From an uncultured Duganella sp. (GTDB lineage Bacteria; Pseudomonadota; Gammaproteobacteria; Burkholderiales; Burkholderiaceae): a stretch of DNA of 39,163 nucleotides. Under the pieces are notes generated by a model that worked only from the letters and a program-made list of their open reading frames with translations, made no database searches and had not been told where the DNA came from. This document shows positions 7,348-14,996 of this stretch, piece by piece. The stretch is taken from NCBI GenBank assembly GCA_946482335.1, contig CAMLRG010000026.1, forward strand, positions 1 to 39,163, read 5' to 3'. Each line of letters opens with the position of its first letter. The first letter of the stretch is position 1. Position numbers and translations under genes: made by a program.

Positions 7348-8418
7348 ATGCAGCCGATCGACCACATCCTGGAATTGGCGCGCTGGGCACCCAGCGGCGA
7401 CAACCAGCAGACCTGGCGGTTCGAGATCGCCGGCCCGCAGCATTTGCGGGTGCACACCTACGACACCCGCGCCGACAGCGTGTATGACCTCGATGGACGC
7501 GCCGGGCAACTGGCGGCCGGCATCCTGCTGGAAACCATCGCCATCGCCGCCAGCGCCCACGGCCTGCGCGCCGACGCCACCCGCCAGCCGCTGGGCGCGC
7601 ACGGCGAGAGCCGCCTGCGGTTCGACGTCCGGCTGGCGCCCGATCCCGCCATCGTGCCCAGTGTGCTGTTGCCGGCGATCGTGCAGCGCACGGTGCAGCG
7701 GCGCCCGATGCGCAGCACGCCGGTGTCCGCGCAGCAGCTGGCGCAGCTGGCGGCGGCGGTGGGCGACGGCTTCCGCCTGCAATGGCTGGCGGCGCTGCCG
7801 GCGCGCTGGCGCGCAGCGCGCCTGATGTTCGCCAACGCGCGGGTGCGACTGACCATGTACGAAGCTTACCTGGTGCACAGGAAAATCATCGACTGGGACA
7901 AGCGCTTCAGCGAAGACAAGATCCCCGACCAGGCCTTGGGCCTGGACCGCGGCACGCTCAGGCTGATGCGCTGGGCCATGGCCAGCTGGCAGCGCCTGTC
8001 GCGCATCAACCGGCTGGCCGGCACCTGGGCCACGCGGCTGCAGATGGATTGGTGGCCGGGCCTGGCCTGTTCCGCCCACGTCGTGCTGCGCGCCGAGCGC
8101 GGCCTTGGCACAGTGGACGATTATGTCGCCGCCGGCCGCGCCTTGCAGCGCTTCTGGCTGACGCTGACCAATATGGGCTACTTCATGCAGCCGGAGACGA
8201 CGCCGCTCATTTTTGCCCGCTATCTGGACGAGGGGCGCCGCTTCACCGCGCAGCCGCAAGTGCAGCGCATGGCGGAACGGCTGCGCCCCCGCACAGCAGC
8301 CTTGCTGGCGGGGGCGCAGGGTGAGCCTTTCTTCATCGGCCGTGTGGGCGCCGGGCCGGCGCCGCAGGCGCGCTCCGTGCGCAAGCCGGTGGCGCGCCTG
8401 ATGCGGCGCAAAACTTAA
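7348..8418 (+). CDS. Nitroreductase-family (Acg/Rv1355c-like) FMN oxidoreductase
   Basis: A 356-residue protein. It opens with LARWAPSGDNQQTWRFEI, the classic nitroreductase FMN-binding segment, and contains a helical middle region and the later segment TLTNMGYFMQPETTPLIFAR where family members complete the flavin site. It is longer than ordinary 200-residue nitroreductases and resembles the Acg/Rv1355c-type group. It begins three bases after the ThiF-like stop, so it is the third gene of the operon. Its TAA overlaps the TAA of the convergent Hsp20 gene within CTTAAG. Together with the acyltransferase and E1-like enzyme it probably oxidises or reduces an acylated, adenylate-activated product; that is inference. 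Confidence 0.8.
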   Translation: MQPIDHILELARWAPSGDNQQTWRFEIAGPQHLRVHTYDTRADSVYDLDGRAGQLAAGILLETIAIAASAHGLRADATRQPLGAHGESRLRFDVRLAPDPAIVPSVLLPAIVQRTVQRRPMRSTPVSAQQLAQLAAAVGDGFRLQWLAALPARWRAARLMFANARVRLTMYEAYLVHRKIIDWDKRFSEDKIPDQALGLDRGTLRLMRWAMASWQRLSRINRLAGTWATRLQMDWWPGLACSAHVVLRAERGLGTVDDYVAAGRALQRFWLTLTNMGYFMQPETTPLIFARYLDEGRRFTAQPQVQRMAERLRPRTAALLAGAQGEPFFIGRVGAGPAPQARSVRKPVARLMRRKT

Positions 8419-8867
8419 GCCGCTTGCTGCTCCAGTGCTTTGTGGTTGACCACGCCGTCAATGGCGATCTTGCGCGGCTTCAGGGCTTCCGGAACTTCGC
8501 GCTGCAGCTCGATGGTGAGCATGCCGTTGTCGAAGGAAGCGCCGTTCACTTTGACGTGGTTGGCCAACTGGAAGCGCTGTTCGAAGTCGCGGAAGGCGAT
8601 GCCACGGTGCAGGAAGGTCTTTTCCTGGCCGTCTTTCTGCTTGCGGCCGACGATGGTCAGCGAATCGCGCTCGGTGGTGATGTCGATCTCGCTACGGTCA
8701 AAGCCGGCCAGGGCCATCACGATACGGTACTGGTCTTCGGAGACCAGCTCGATGTTGTAGGGAGGATAGCTGGGCTGGTCGCCGCGGTGGGCGTCATTCA
8801 GCATCTGGGCCAGGCGGTCGAAACCGATGGCGGAACGATACAGGGGAGTCAGGTCAAAAGTACGCAT
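8415..8867 (-). CDS. Hsp20 small heat-shock protein (IbpA-like)
   Basis: A 150-residue cytoplasmic holdase. The N-terminus MRTFDLTPLYRSAIGFDRL is close to IbpA/IbpB, the alpha-crystallin domain spans about 35-125 (YNIELVSEDQYRIVMALAGF, then the edge FDNGMLTIEL), and a short tail contains the IxI-like motif KIAID. An ATG also exists at 8873, but AAGGA is seven bases from the ATG at 8867 and only two from the other, and family alignment begins at MR(T/N)FDL, so 8867 is chosen. Expression should be heat induced: a sigma-32-like promoter and a ROSE-like RNA thermometer lie directly upstream. Confidence 0.95.
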   Translation of the reverse strand: MRTFDLTPLYRSAIGFDRLAQMLNDAHRGDQPSYPPYNIELVSEDQYRIVMALAGFDRSEIDITTERDSLTIVGRKQKDGQEKTFLHRGIAFRDFEQRFQLANHVKVNGASFDNGMLTIELQREVPEALKPRKIAIDGVVNHKALEQQAA

Positions 8868-8871
8868 TTTC

Positions 8872-8930
8872 ATATCCTTTCAAAGTTAAGCGATATATCT
8901 TCCAGCGGTCCCCGTCTGGGCAACCGCTGG
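8872..8930 (-). promoter_or_regulatory. ROSE-like RNA thermometer in the hsp20 leader
   Basis: On the minus-strand transcript, AUAUCGCUU (8896-8888) can pair with AAGGAUAU (8879-8872), which holds the Shine-Dalgarno sequence; the stem is eight pairs with one bulged G and an 8-base loop. UCGCU fits the UYGCU anti-Shine-Dalgarno signature of ROSE elements, whose bulged G opposite the SD makes the stem heat labile. A second, stable 8-pair hairpin, CCAGCGGT/ACCGCTGG (8930-8923 with 8909-8902), lies just 5', matching the multi-hairpin layout of ROSE leaders of ibpA-type genes. Confidence 0.75.
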
Positions 8931-8935
8931 TTCCG

Positions 8936-8963
8936 ATATAGGCGCCCGAAAACGGTTTTCAAG
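8936..8963 (-). promoter_or_regulatory. Sigma-32 (RpoH) type promoter for hsp20
   Basis: The minus strand has CTTGAAA (8963-8957, identical to the heat-shock -35 consensus), a 12-base spacer, then CGCCTATAT (8944-8936), similar to the CCCCATNT -10. Transcription would begin close to the 5' hairpin of the ROSE-like leader. Confidence 0.65.
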
Positions 8964-8981
8964 AGCTTTTTTTGGCCCAGG

Positions 8982-9037
8982 AAAACCGGCACACCGGTGT
9001 CTGACCCGGGGGGTCAGACACCTGCCCTACCGGTTTT
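8982..9037. repeat. Dispersed palindromic repeat, copy 1
   Basis: Outer arms AAAACCGG (8982-8989) and CCGGTTTT (9030-9037) enclose the inverted arms GGTGTCTGACCC (8996-9007) and GGGTCAGACACC (9011-9022) around a GGG loop. A diverged copy with the same nested design lies at 28224-28274. This copy sits between the divergent hsp20 and M61 peptidase genes, so it is probably part of their promoter region rather than a terminator. Confidence 0.8.
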
Positions 9038-9105
9038 ACGTTTTGAAACATTCGCTCCCACCCTGCGTGCTACACTCGCCCGTCGCACTTTCCCCGTTGA
9101 AATAA

Positions 9106-10998
9106 ATGAAACTGTCTACCCCAACCGCCATCGCCCTGCTGCTGGGCGCGGCCTTCAGCGCCCATGCCGGCCAGCCCATCCCCGCCCCGGCCGACCAGCC
9201 TTATCCAGGCACCATCGTGATGAAGGTGGATGCGTCCAACACCGCCCAGAACATCGTGCGCATCCAGCAAACCATCCCCGCCAGGCCGGGCAAGATGACG
9301 CTGCTGTTCCCGCAGTGGGTGACGGCGCAGCACGGCCCGACCGGCGCGCTGAACCAGTTTGCCGGCTTCAAGGCCAGCGCCAACGGCAAGCCGCTGTCCT
9401 GGCGGCGCGACAATGTGAATGTGTTTGCCTTCCATCTCGACGTGCCGGCTGGCGTGCAGGCGATCGAGGTGGAATACCAGCACCTGGCCCCGACCGAGGC
9501 AGCGCAAGGGCGCACGTCGGTCACGCCGGACATGCTGGGCATCCAGTGGCAGTCGATGACGGTGTATCCGGCCGGCTACGCCACCCGCCGCATCCCGATC
9601 CAGACCACGCTGACGCTGCCGGCCGGCTGGCAATACGGCTCCGCGCTGGAAGAAGCGGAACGCAAGGGCGACGTGGTGCGCTTCAAGACCACCGACGTGG
9701 AAACTTTCGTCGATTCGCCGCTGTTCGCCGGCCGCCACTTCAAGCGCTTCGACCTCGATCCGGGCGCCGCGCGTCCGGTACACCTCAACGTGGTGGCCGA
9801 CAATGCGGAAGCGCTGGACGCCATGGCGGAGCACATCGAACTGCACCGCAACCTGGTCAAGCAGGCGTACAAGCTGTTCGCATCCCAGCACTACAAGCAT
9901 TACGACTTCCTGTTCGCGCTGAGCGACGAATTCGGCCGCGTGGGCCGCGAGCACCACCAGTCCAGCGAAAATGCGCTGAAGCCCGATTACTTCACCGAGT
10001 GGTCCAAGAGCGAATCCGACCGCGGCCTGTTGCCGCACGAGTTCACCCACTCCTGGAACGGCAAGTTCCGCCGCCCGAAAGGCCAGGAAGTACTGAACTT
10101 CAACACCCCGCTGCAGAACGACCTGCTGTGGGTGTACGAAGGCCAGACCACCTATTACGGCCAGGTCCTGGCGGCGCGTTCCGGCCTGATGAAGGCGGCC
10201 AGCATCAAGGACATCATTGCCAGCACGGCTGCCCGCTACAGCATCATGAAGGGCCGCGACTGGCGTTCGGTGCAGGACACCACCTACGACCCGATCATCA
10301 ATGCGCGCCGCGCCATCCCGTGGTCGAACTACCAGCGCAGCGAAGACTATTACGCCGAAGGCTCGCTGATCTGGCTGGACGTGGACACCAAGATCCGCGA
10401 ACTGTCGGGCGACAAGCGCTCGCTGGACGACTTTTCCGCCAAATTCTATGGCGTGCAGGATGGCCGCGTGGACGCCCTGTATTACACCTTCGACGAGATC
10501 GTCAAGGTGCTAAACGGCGTGCAGCCGCACGACTGGGCCAGTTTCCTGCGCACCCGGGTCGAGGAACTGGGCCCGGTGCCGATGGACGGCATCACCCGCG
10601 CCGGTTACAAGCTGGTGTTCGCCGAGAAGCCGACCGATTTCCTGAAGGCGGCCGAAGAGCGCAACAAATCGGCCGACTTCACGTATTCGCTGGGCTTCAA
10701 CGTCGGCAACGAGGGCAAGATCGAAGCCATCCAGTGGGAAGGCGTCGGCTTCAAGGCTGGCCTGTCCGGCAACACCACCCTGCTGGCAGTGAATGGCCGC
10801 GCTTACAAGGCTGAACTGCTGCGCAAAGCCATCACCGAAGCGAAGGCCAGCAGGAAGCCGATCGAATTGCTGGTCAAACGCGGCCAGCAATACCGCACCG
10901 TCGCGCTGGACTACTACGACGGCTTGAAGTACCCGCGCCTGGAACGCATCGAGGGCACGCCGGACCGCCTGGAAGCCATCCTGGCGCCGCGCCAGTAA
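9106..10998 (+). CDS. M61-family (glycyl aminopeptidase-like) metallopeptidase with PDZ domain, exported
   Basis: A 630-residue peptidase. A signal peptide (1-21, ending AHA) is followed by the M61 N-terminal beta domain, a gluzincin catalytic domain with zinc motif HEFTH (311-315) and the expected downstream Glu345 in LLWVYEGQTTYYG, and a C-terminal PDZ-like domain (from about 525, with LSGNTTLLAVNGRAY). The residues expected for zinc binding and catalysis are present, so an active periplasmic aminopeptidase is likely. No strong ribosome binding site is visible before the ATG; the start is supported by the signal peptide. It appears to be monocistronic. Confidence 0.93.
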   Translation: MKLSTPTAIALLLGAAFSAHAGQPIPAPADQPYPGTIVMKVDASNTAQNIVRIQQTIPARPGKMTLLFPQWVTAQHGPTGALNQFAGFKASANGKPLSWRRDNVNVFAFHLDVPAGVQAIEVEYQHLAPTEAAQGRTSVTPDMLGIQWQSMTVYPAGYATRRIPIQTTLTLPAGWQYGSALEEAERKGDVVRFKTTDVETFVDSPLFAGRHFKRFDLDPGAARPVHLNVVADNAEALDAMAEHIELHRNLVKQAYKLFASQHYKHYDFLFALSDEFGRVGREHHQSSENALKPDYFTEWSKSESDRGLLPHEFTHSWNGKFRRPKGQEVLNFNTPLQNDLLWVYEGQTTYYGQVLAARSGLMKAASIKDIIASTAARYSIMKGRDWRSVQDTTYDPIINARRAIPWSNYQRSEDYYAEGSLIWLDVDTKIRELSGDKRSLDDFSAKFYGVQDGRVDALYYTFDEIVKVLNGVQPHDWASFLRTRVEELGPVPMDGITRAGYKLVFAEKPTDFLKAAEERNKSADFTYSLGFNVGNEGKIEAIQWEGVGFKAGLSGNTTLLAVNGRAYKAELLRKAITEAKASRKPIELLVKRGQQYRTVALDYYDGLKYPRLERIEGTPDRLEAILAPRQ

Positions 10999-11061
10999 GC
11001 CTGGCCTGGCGGGCGCGCTGCCGTGCGCCCGCCGCGTGCGCCCCGCGCTAGAGTGGGCGCC

Positions 11062-11667
11062 ATGTACACCGTCTACACCTGGAGCACGCCCAATGGGCGC
11101 AAGCCCCTGATCATGCTGGAAGAACTCGGTGCGCCGTACCAGGTGGCGCCGGTCGATTTGCGCGAACATGAACAGTTCGCGCCGGACTTCCTGGCCATCT
11201 CGCCCAACAATAAGATCCCCGCGCTGCGCGACGAATCGCTCGCCCTGTTCGAGAGCGGCGCCATCCTCACCTATCTGGCCGAGCGGCACCGGCGCTTCCT
11301 GGCAGCCGACGGGCCGCCACGCTATCGCACCCTGCAATGGGTGTTCTGGCAAGTCGGCGGCCTGGGCCCCATGCTGGGGCAACTGGGCTTTTTCGAAAAA
11401 CAGGATACGGCCCTGGCCAAGGAACACTTCGTCGCCGAAGCGGAGCGGCTGCTGAATGTGCTCGACCGCGCGCTGGCGGGCAGCCCCTACGTCGCGGGCG
11501 ACGAGTACACGATCGCCGATATCGCCTGTTACCCGTGGACGCAAGCGGCCGCCGAGCACCTCAAGCTGAACCTGTCCGGCAAACCCGCGGTGCAGCGCTG
11601 GCTGGCCCTGGTCGGCAGCCGCCCCGCGGTGGAACGGGCCATGGCGTGGGCGCCCGCTAAGTCTTGA
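11062..11667 (+). CDS. Glutathione S-transferase, YfcG/Ure2p-like
   Basis: A 201-residue cytosolic enzyme. The thioredoxin-fold N-terminal domain begins [21 protein letters not shown] and contains the glutathione-contacting SPNNKIPAL and [12 protein letters not shown] segments, as in the Nu-class/YfcG group. The helical C-terminal domain includes [11 protein letters not shown], the conserved N-capping/hydrophobic staple region. The frame is open further upstream, but the homologous N-terminus starts at 11062. Its 3' end overlaps the convergent alpha/beta hydrolase by 11 bases. Likely activities are disulfide-bond oxidoreduction or peroxide reduction; the substrate is unknown. Confidence 0.93.
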   Translation: MYTVYTWSTPNGRKPLIMLEELGAPYQVAPVDLREHEQFAPDFLAISPNNKIPALRDESLALFESGAILTYLAERHRRFLAADGPPRYRTLQWVFWQVGGLGPMLGQLGFFEKQDTALAKEHFVAEAERLLNVLDRALAGSPYVAGDEYTIADIACYPWTQAAAEHLKLNLSGKPAVQRWLALVGSRPAVERAMAWAPAKS

Positions 11668-12418
11668 GGTAGCGCGCGCTCCAGGCGGCGATCAGGTTGG
11701 CCACATACACGGCATCGTCACGGCTGCTCAGCAGGTGGTCCGCCGTGTCGAGCGAAATGAAACTCTTCGGGTGCTTGGCCGCCGTAAAGATTTCCAGGGC
11801 ATTGTTGATGGCCACCGTGGCATCGCCCGGCGCATGCATGACCAGCAAGGCCTTGCGCAGGCTTGCGATCTTGTTGCGCAAGCTGTTTTCGGCCACGTCT
11901 TCCAGGAATTGGCGCTTGATGCGGAAGGGCCGTCCCGCCAGCTGCACCATGGCTTCCCCCTGGGCCGTGATCGCATCGATCTGCTCACCGAAAAGATGGG
12001 TCACGTGGACCGGGTCGCTGGGCGCGGCAATGGTCACCACGGCCTGCGCTTCCGGCACGCTGCCGGCAAAGGCCAGCGTCGCCGCGCCGCCCAGGCTATG
12101 CCCGATCAGCAGACGCGGCGCCTGGAATTCGCGCCGCAAGAAGTCGGCCGCCGCCTGCAGGTCGGCCACATTGGAGGAGAAATTGGTGTTGGCGAAATCG
12201 CCTTCGCTGGCGCCCAGCCCGGTGAAGTCGAAGCGCAGCACGGCAATGCCATGCTCGGTCAAGGCTTGCGCGATGCGGCTGGCCGCAAACACATCCTTCC
12301 CACAGGTAAAGCAATGGGCAAACAAGGCATAGGCGCGCACGCCGGCGTCCGGCGAGTCCAGCCGCGCCGCCAGCGTGTGGCCGGCCGCCCCAGGGAATTC
12401 GAGTCGTTGTGCGTGCAT
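11657..12418 (-). CDS. Alpha/beta hydrolase (OsmC-associated type)
   Basis: A 253-residue serine hydrolase of unknown substrate. It shows the strand-turn [14 protein letters not shown], the nucleophile elbow [10 protein letters not shown] (Ser catalytic), a late Asp in MHAPGDATV and the catalytic His in DTADHLLS. The sequence resembles the hydrolase half of bifunctional alpha/beta hydrolase-OsmC proteins, here without the OsmC domain. AAGGAG six bases before the ATG at 12418 decides the start over an in-frame ATG ten codons upstream. It overlaps the 3' end of the convergent GST gene by 11 bases. Confidence 0.9.
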   Translation of the reverse strand: MHAQRLEFPGAAGHTLAARLDSPDAGVRAYALFAHCFTCGKDVFAASRIAQALTEHGIAVLRFDFTGLGASEGDFANTNFSSNVADLQAAADFLRREFQAPRLLIGHSLGGAATLAFAGSVPEAQAVVTIAAPSDPVHVTHLFGEQIDAITAQGEAMVQLAGRPFRIKRQFLEDVAENSLRNKIASLRKALLVMHAPGDATVAINNALEIFTAAKHPKSFISLDTADHLLSSRDDAVYVANLIAAWSARYLKT

Positions 12419-12466
12419 GTCCGCTCCTTCCACATTGGGCCACATCATACGCTGCTTTTTGCAAGC

Positions 12467-14911
12467 TTACCCGCCATCGACCAGGCGGTTCAGCACCGCC
12501 TGCAATTGATCCCCCATGCGTTCCAGGTCGGCGGCGGCATCGTGCAGTGCCGCCGTCTCGCCGCGCTCCCTATGGCCGATGAGTTTGCGCGCCAGCGCAT
12601 GCTGTGCCTCGTGCAGGCGGTGAGCGATGTTGACCAGCTGGCCGCTTTGGGTGCCCGGGAGCGCGTCCTCAAACCACATGTCGAGCCGGCACTTTTCCTC
12701 GAGGAAAGCCTGCACGGGCTCGCCGCCATTGCGGACATGATTCAGCAAGGACCTGGTCCAGGCTTGATGTTCCACGCCGGCCACCAGCAACTGCGCCCTG
12801 TTGCGGTCGAGGACGCGGCAGCCAGCCAGTCCCTGCGGCAGGCGCCAGGCGGCGGCCCAGTCCATCAGTTGCTGTGCCGGCATGGGACGCGCGATGCCGT
12901 AGCCCTGTCCCATCAGGCAGCCCATCTGCACCAGCATGCGCGCATGCGCGACGCTTTCCACGCCTTCCGCGATCACTTCGCGCTTGAAGGCAGCCGCCAT
13001 GCCGAGCACCCCCTCCAGGATGGCCAGGTCGTCCGAATCGACCAGCATGTCGCGCACAAAGCTCTGGTCAATCTTGATGCGCTTGGCCGGCAATTGCTTG
13101 AGGTAGAGCAAGGAAGAATAGCCGGTGCCGAAGTCGTCCAGCGCAAACGGCACCCCAAGCGCTGCGCATTCCGCAATGGTGTGGGAGACGTGGCCGATAT
13201 CGTCCAGCGCGCTGGTTTCCAGCACTTCCAGCTTGATCCGGCCGGCCGCCACGCGCGGGTTGGCTTGCAGTTTGGCGCGCAGGCGCTCGACGAAATCGCG
13301 CTCCTGCAGCTTCGGGCTGCTCATGTTGACGCTGATCGCAACATCCAGGCCCTGCGCCAGCCATGCCTGGTGCTGGCGCAACGCTTCGTCCAGCACCCAG
13401 TTGTCCAACGAAGCGGCGATCGGGTGCCCCTCGACCAGCGGCAGGAAGTCTGCAGGTGGCAGCAGGCCGCGTTCCGGGTGCTGCCAGCGGATCAATGCTT
13501 CCACCGAATTCAGTTCGCCCGTCTGCAGGTGGACGATGGGCTGGTAGTGCAGCTCGAATTCACCTCTGGCAATGGCGCCGGCAATGGCGGCACGAGGCCC
13601 GTTCGCCTCGAGCCCGATCGGCGGCACGTCTTCGCCAAACAGCGCGTAGCGGTTTTTGCCCAGTGTTTTGGCGCGGTACATGGCCTGGTCGGCCTGGCGC
13701 ATCAGCTGGTCGGCATCGATTTCCACCGATTGCGGATACACGGCAACGCCGACGCTGCCGGTGACTTTCAGCACCCGGCGCCCGACCTCGACGGGCGTCG
13801 CGACCGCTTCCAGCAGGCGCGCCACCATCGGCATGAAGTCGGCGGCATCCTGCAGGCCATCGAGCACCACCACGAATTCGTCGCCGCCCAGGCGGCATAC
13901 GGTATCGCACTCGCGCGTGGCATGCGTCATGCGTTCGCTCAGCGCCACCAGCAATTGGTCGCCATACTCATGGCCCAGTTCATCGTTGACCGCCTTGAAT
14001 CCGTCCAGGTCCAGGTAGGCCACCACCAGCCGGCTGCCGCGGCGCCGTGCCTGCGCCATGGCTTGCTGCAGGCGGTCGGCCAGCAGGCGCCGGTTCGGCA
14101 AGCCGGTCAGCGGGTCGTAGTGCGCGATACGGTCGAGATGCTGCGCCTGCAAGGTTTGCTTGGTGATATCGGAGAAGATGCCGACATAGTTGAGCGCCTT
14201 GCCGCGCGCATTGCGGATGCCGGTAATGGTCAGGCGCTCGACATACAGTTCGCCCGATTTGCGCCGGTTCCACACCTCGCCCTGCCAGAAGTTGTCATTG
14301 TGCAGGCGTTCCCACATGCCATCATAAAACTCCGCGCTTTGCCGGCCGGAGCTCAGCATGGCGGGGTTGCGGCCGCAAGCTTCGGCGCGCGTGTAGCCGG
14401 TGATTTTTTCAAAGGCGCCGTTGACGTCGATGATGGTGGCGTCGGCGGCCGTGATCATGATGCCTTCCCCGGCGTGCAGGAAAACGCTGGCGGCGAAACG
14501 CAGTTTTTCTTCGTTGCGCTTGCGTTCGGTGACGTCGCTCAAGGTGCCCGAAATGCCGATCACGGCGCTGTCCGCCCCCAGCGTCAGCCGGGCGAACACT
14601 TCGACCCAGCGGAAGCTCTGGTCGCGGTGGAGGTAACGGATTTCGTGACGGCAATACTCGGTTTCACGCCTGATCAGCGGCATGAAACGCTGCTGGTTCA
14701 GCTTGCGGTCTTCCGGCCACAGGTATTTGAGGAAGGGCTTGCCCAGGCTGTCCTGCACGGCATGGCCGGTCAACTCTTGCCAGGCTGGATTGAGGAAAGT
14801 CCAGCACCCCGCGGCATCCGTCTGGAACACGACCTCCTTGAGGTTGTCCAGCACGGATTCCGCGAGCCTTGCGCGCTGGCCGGCGTTGGGGAAGGAAGGT
14901 AGGGTAGACAT
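12467..14911 (-). CDS. PAS-PAS-GGDEF-EAL-CZB c-di-GMP signalling protein
   Basis: An 814-residue protein without transmembrane segments. Two PAS/PAC modules (about 15-130 and 140-255) precede a diguanylate cyclase domain with an intact GGDEF (342-346) and an inhibitory RxxD site (333-336), and a phosphodiesterase domain with EAL (471-473), ExLE (LEVLET), DDFGTG (592-597), KIDQSFV and EGVES. After it, about 700-790 matches a chemoreceptor zinc-binding (CZB) domain with His715, Cys741 (CRLDMWF), His767 and His771 as ligands. Both catalytic domains look active, so net activity depends on regulation, possibly by zinc or oxidants through CZB and by PAS ligands. It is transcribed alone; no clear ribosome binding site was seen. 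Confidence 0.93.
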   Translation of the reverse strand: MSTLPSFPNAGQRARLAESVLDNLKEVVFQTDAAGCWTFLNPAWQELTGHAVQDSLGKPFLKYLWPEDRKLNQQRFMPLIRRETEYCRHEIRYLHRDQSFRWVEVFARLTLGADSAVIGISGTLSDVTERKRNEEKLRFAASVFLHAGEGIMITAADATIIDVNGAFEKITGYTRAEACGRNPAMLSSGRQSAEFYDGMWERLHNDNFWQGEVWNRRKSGELYVERLTITGIRNARGKALNYVGIFSDITKQTLQAQHLDRIAHYDPLTGLPNRRLLADRLQQAMAQARRRGSRLVVAYLDLDGFKAVNDELGHEYGDQLLVALSERMTHATRECDTVCRLGGDEFVVVLDGLQDAADFMPMVARLLEAVATPVEVGRRVLKVTGSVGVAVYPQSVEIDADQLMRQADQAMYRAKTLGKNRYALFGEDVPPIGLEANGPRAAIAGAIARGEFELHYQPIVHLQTGELNSVEALIRWQHPERGLLPPADFLPLVEGHPIAASLDNWVLDEALRQHQAWLAQGLDVAISVNMSSPKLQERDFVERLRAKLQANPRVAAGRIKLEVLETSALDDIGHVSHTIAECAALGVPFALDDFGTGYSSLLYLKQLPAKRIKIDQSFVRDMLVDSDDLAILEGVLGMAAAFKREVIAEGVESVAHARMLVQMGCLMGQGYGIARPMPAQQLMDWAAAWRLPQGLAGCRVLDRNRAQLLVAGVEHQAWTRSLLNHVRNGGEPVQAFLEEKCRLDMWFEDALPGTQSGQLVNIAHRLHEAQHALARKLIGHRERGETAALHDAAADLERMGDQLQAVLNRLVDGG

Positions 14912-14996
14912 CGGCCGATTGTAGTGGCCTTGCGCGCATCCAAAACATGCTCTGGATCAAATTTGTTTTATTTGTGAACTAGCTATCAAAATGATA

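Noticed and set aside
11735..14902. A 1055-codon plus-strand open frame
   Set aside because: Antisense to the PAS-GGDEF-EAL-CZB and hydrolase genes; no recognisable domain and typical shadow composition.
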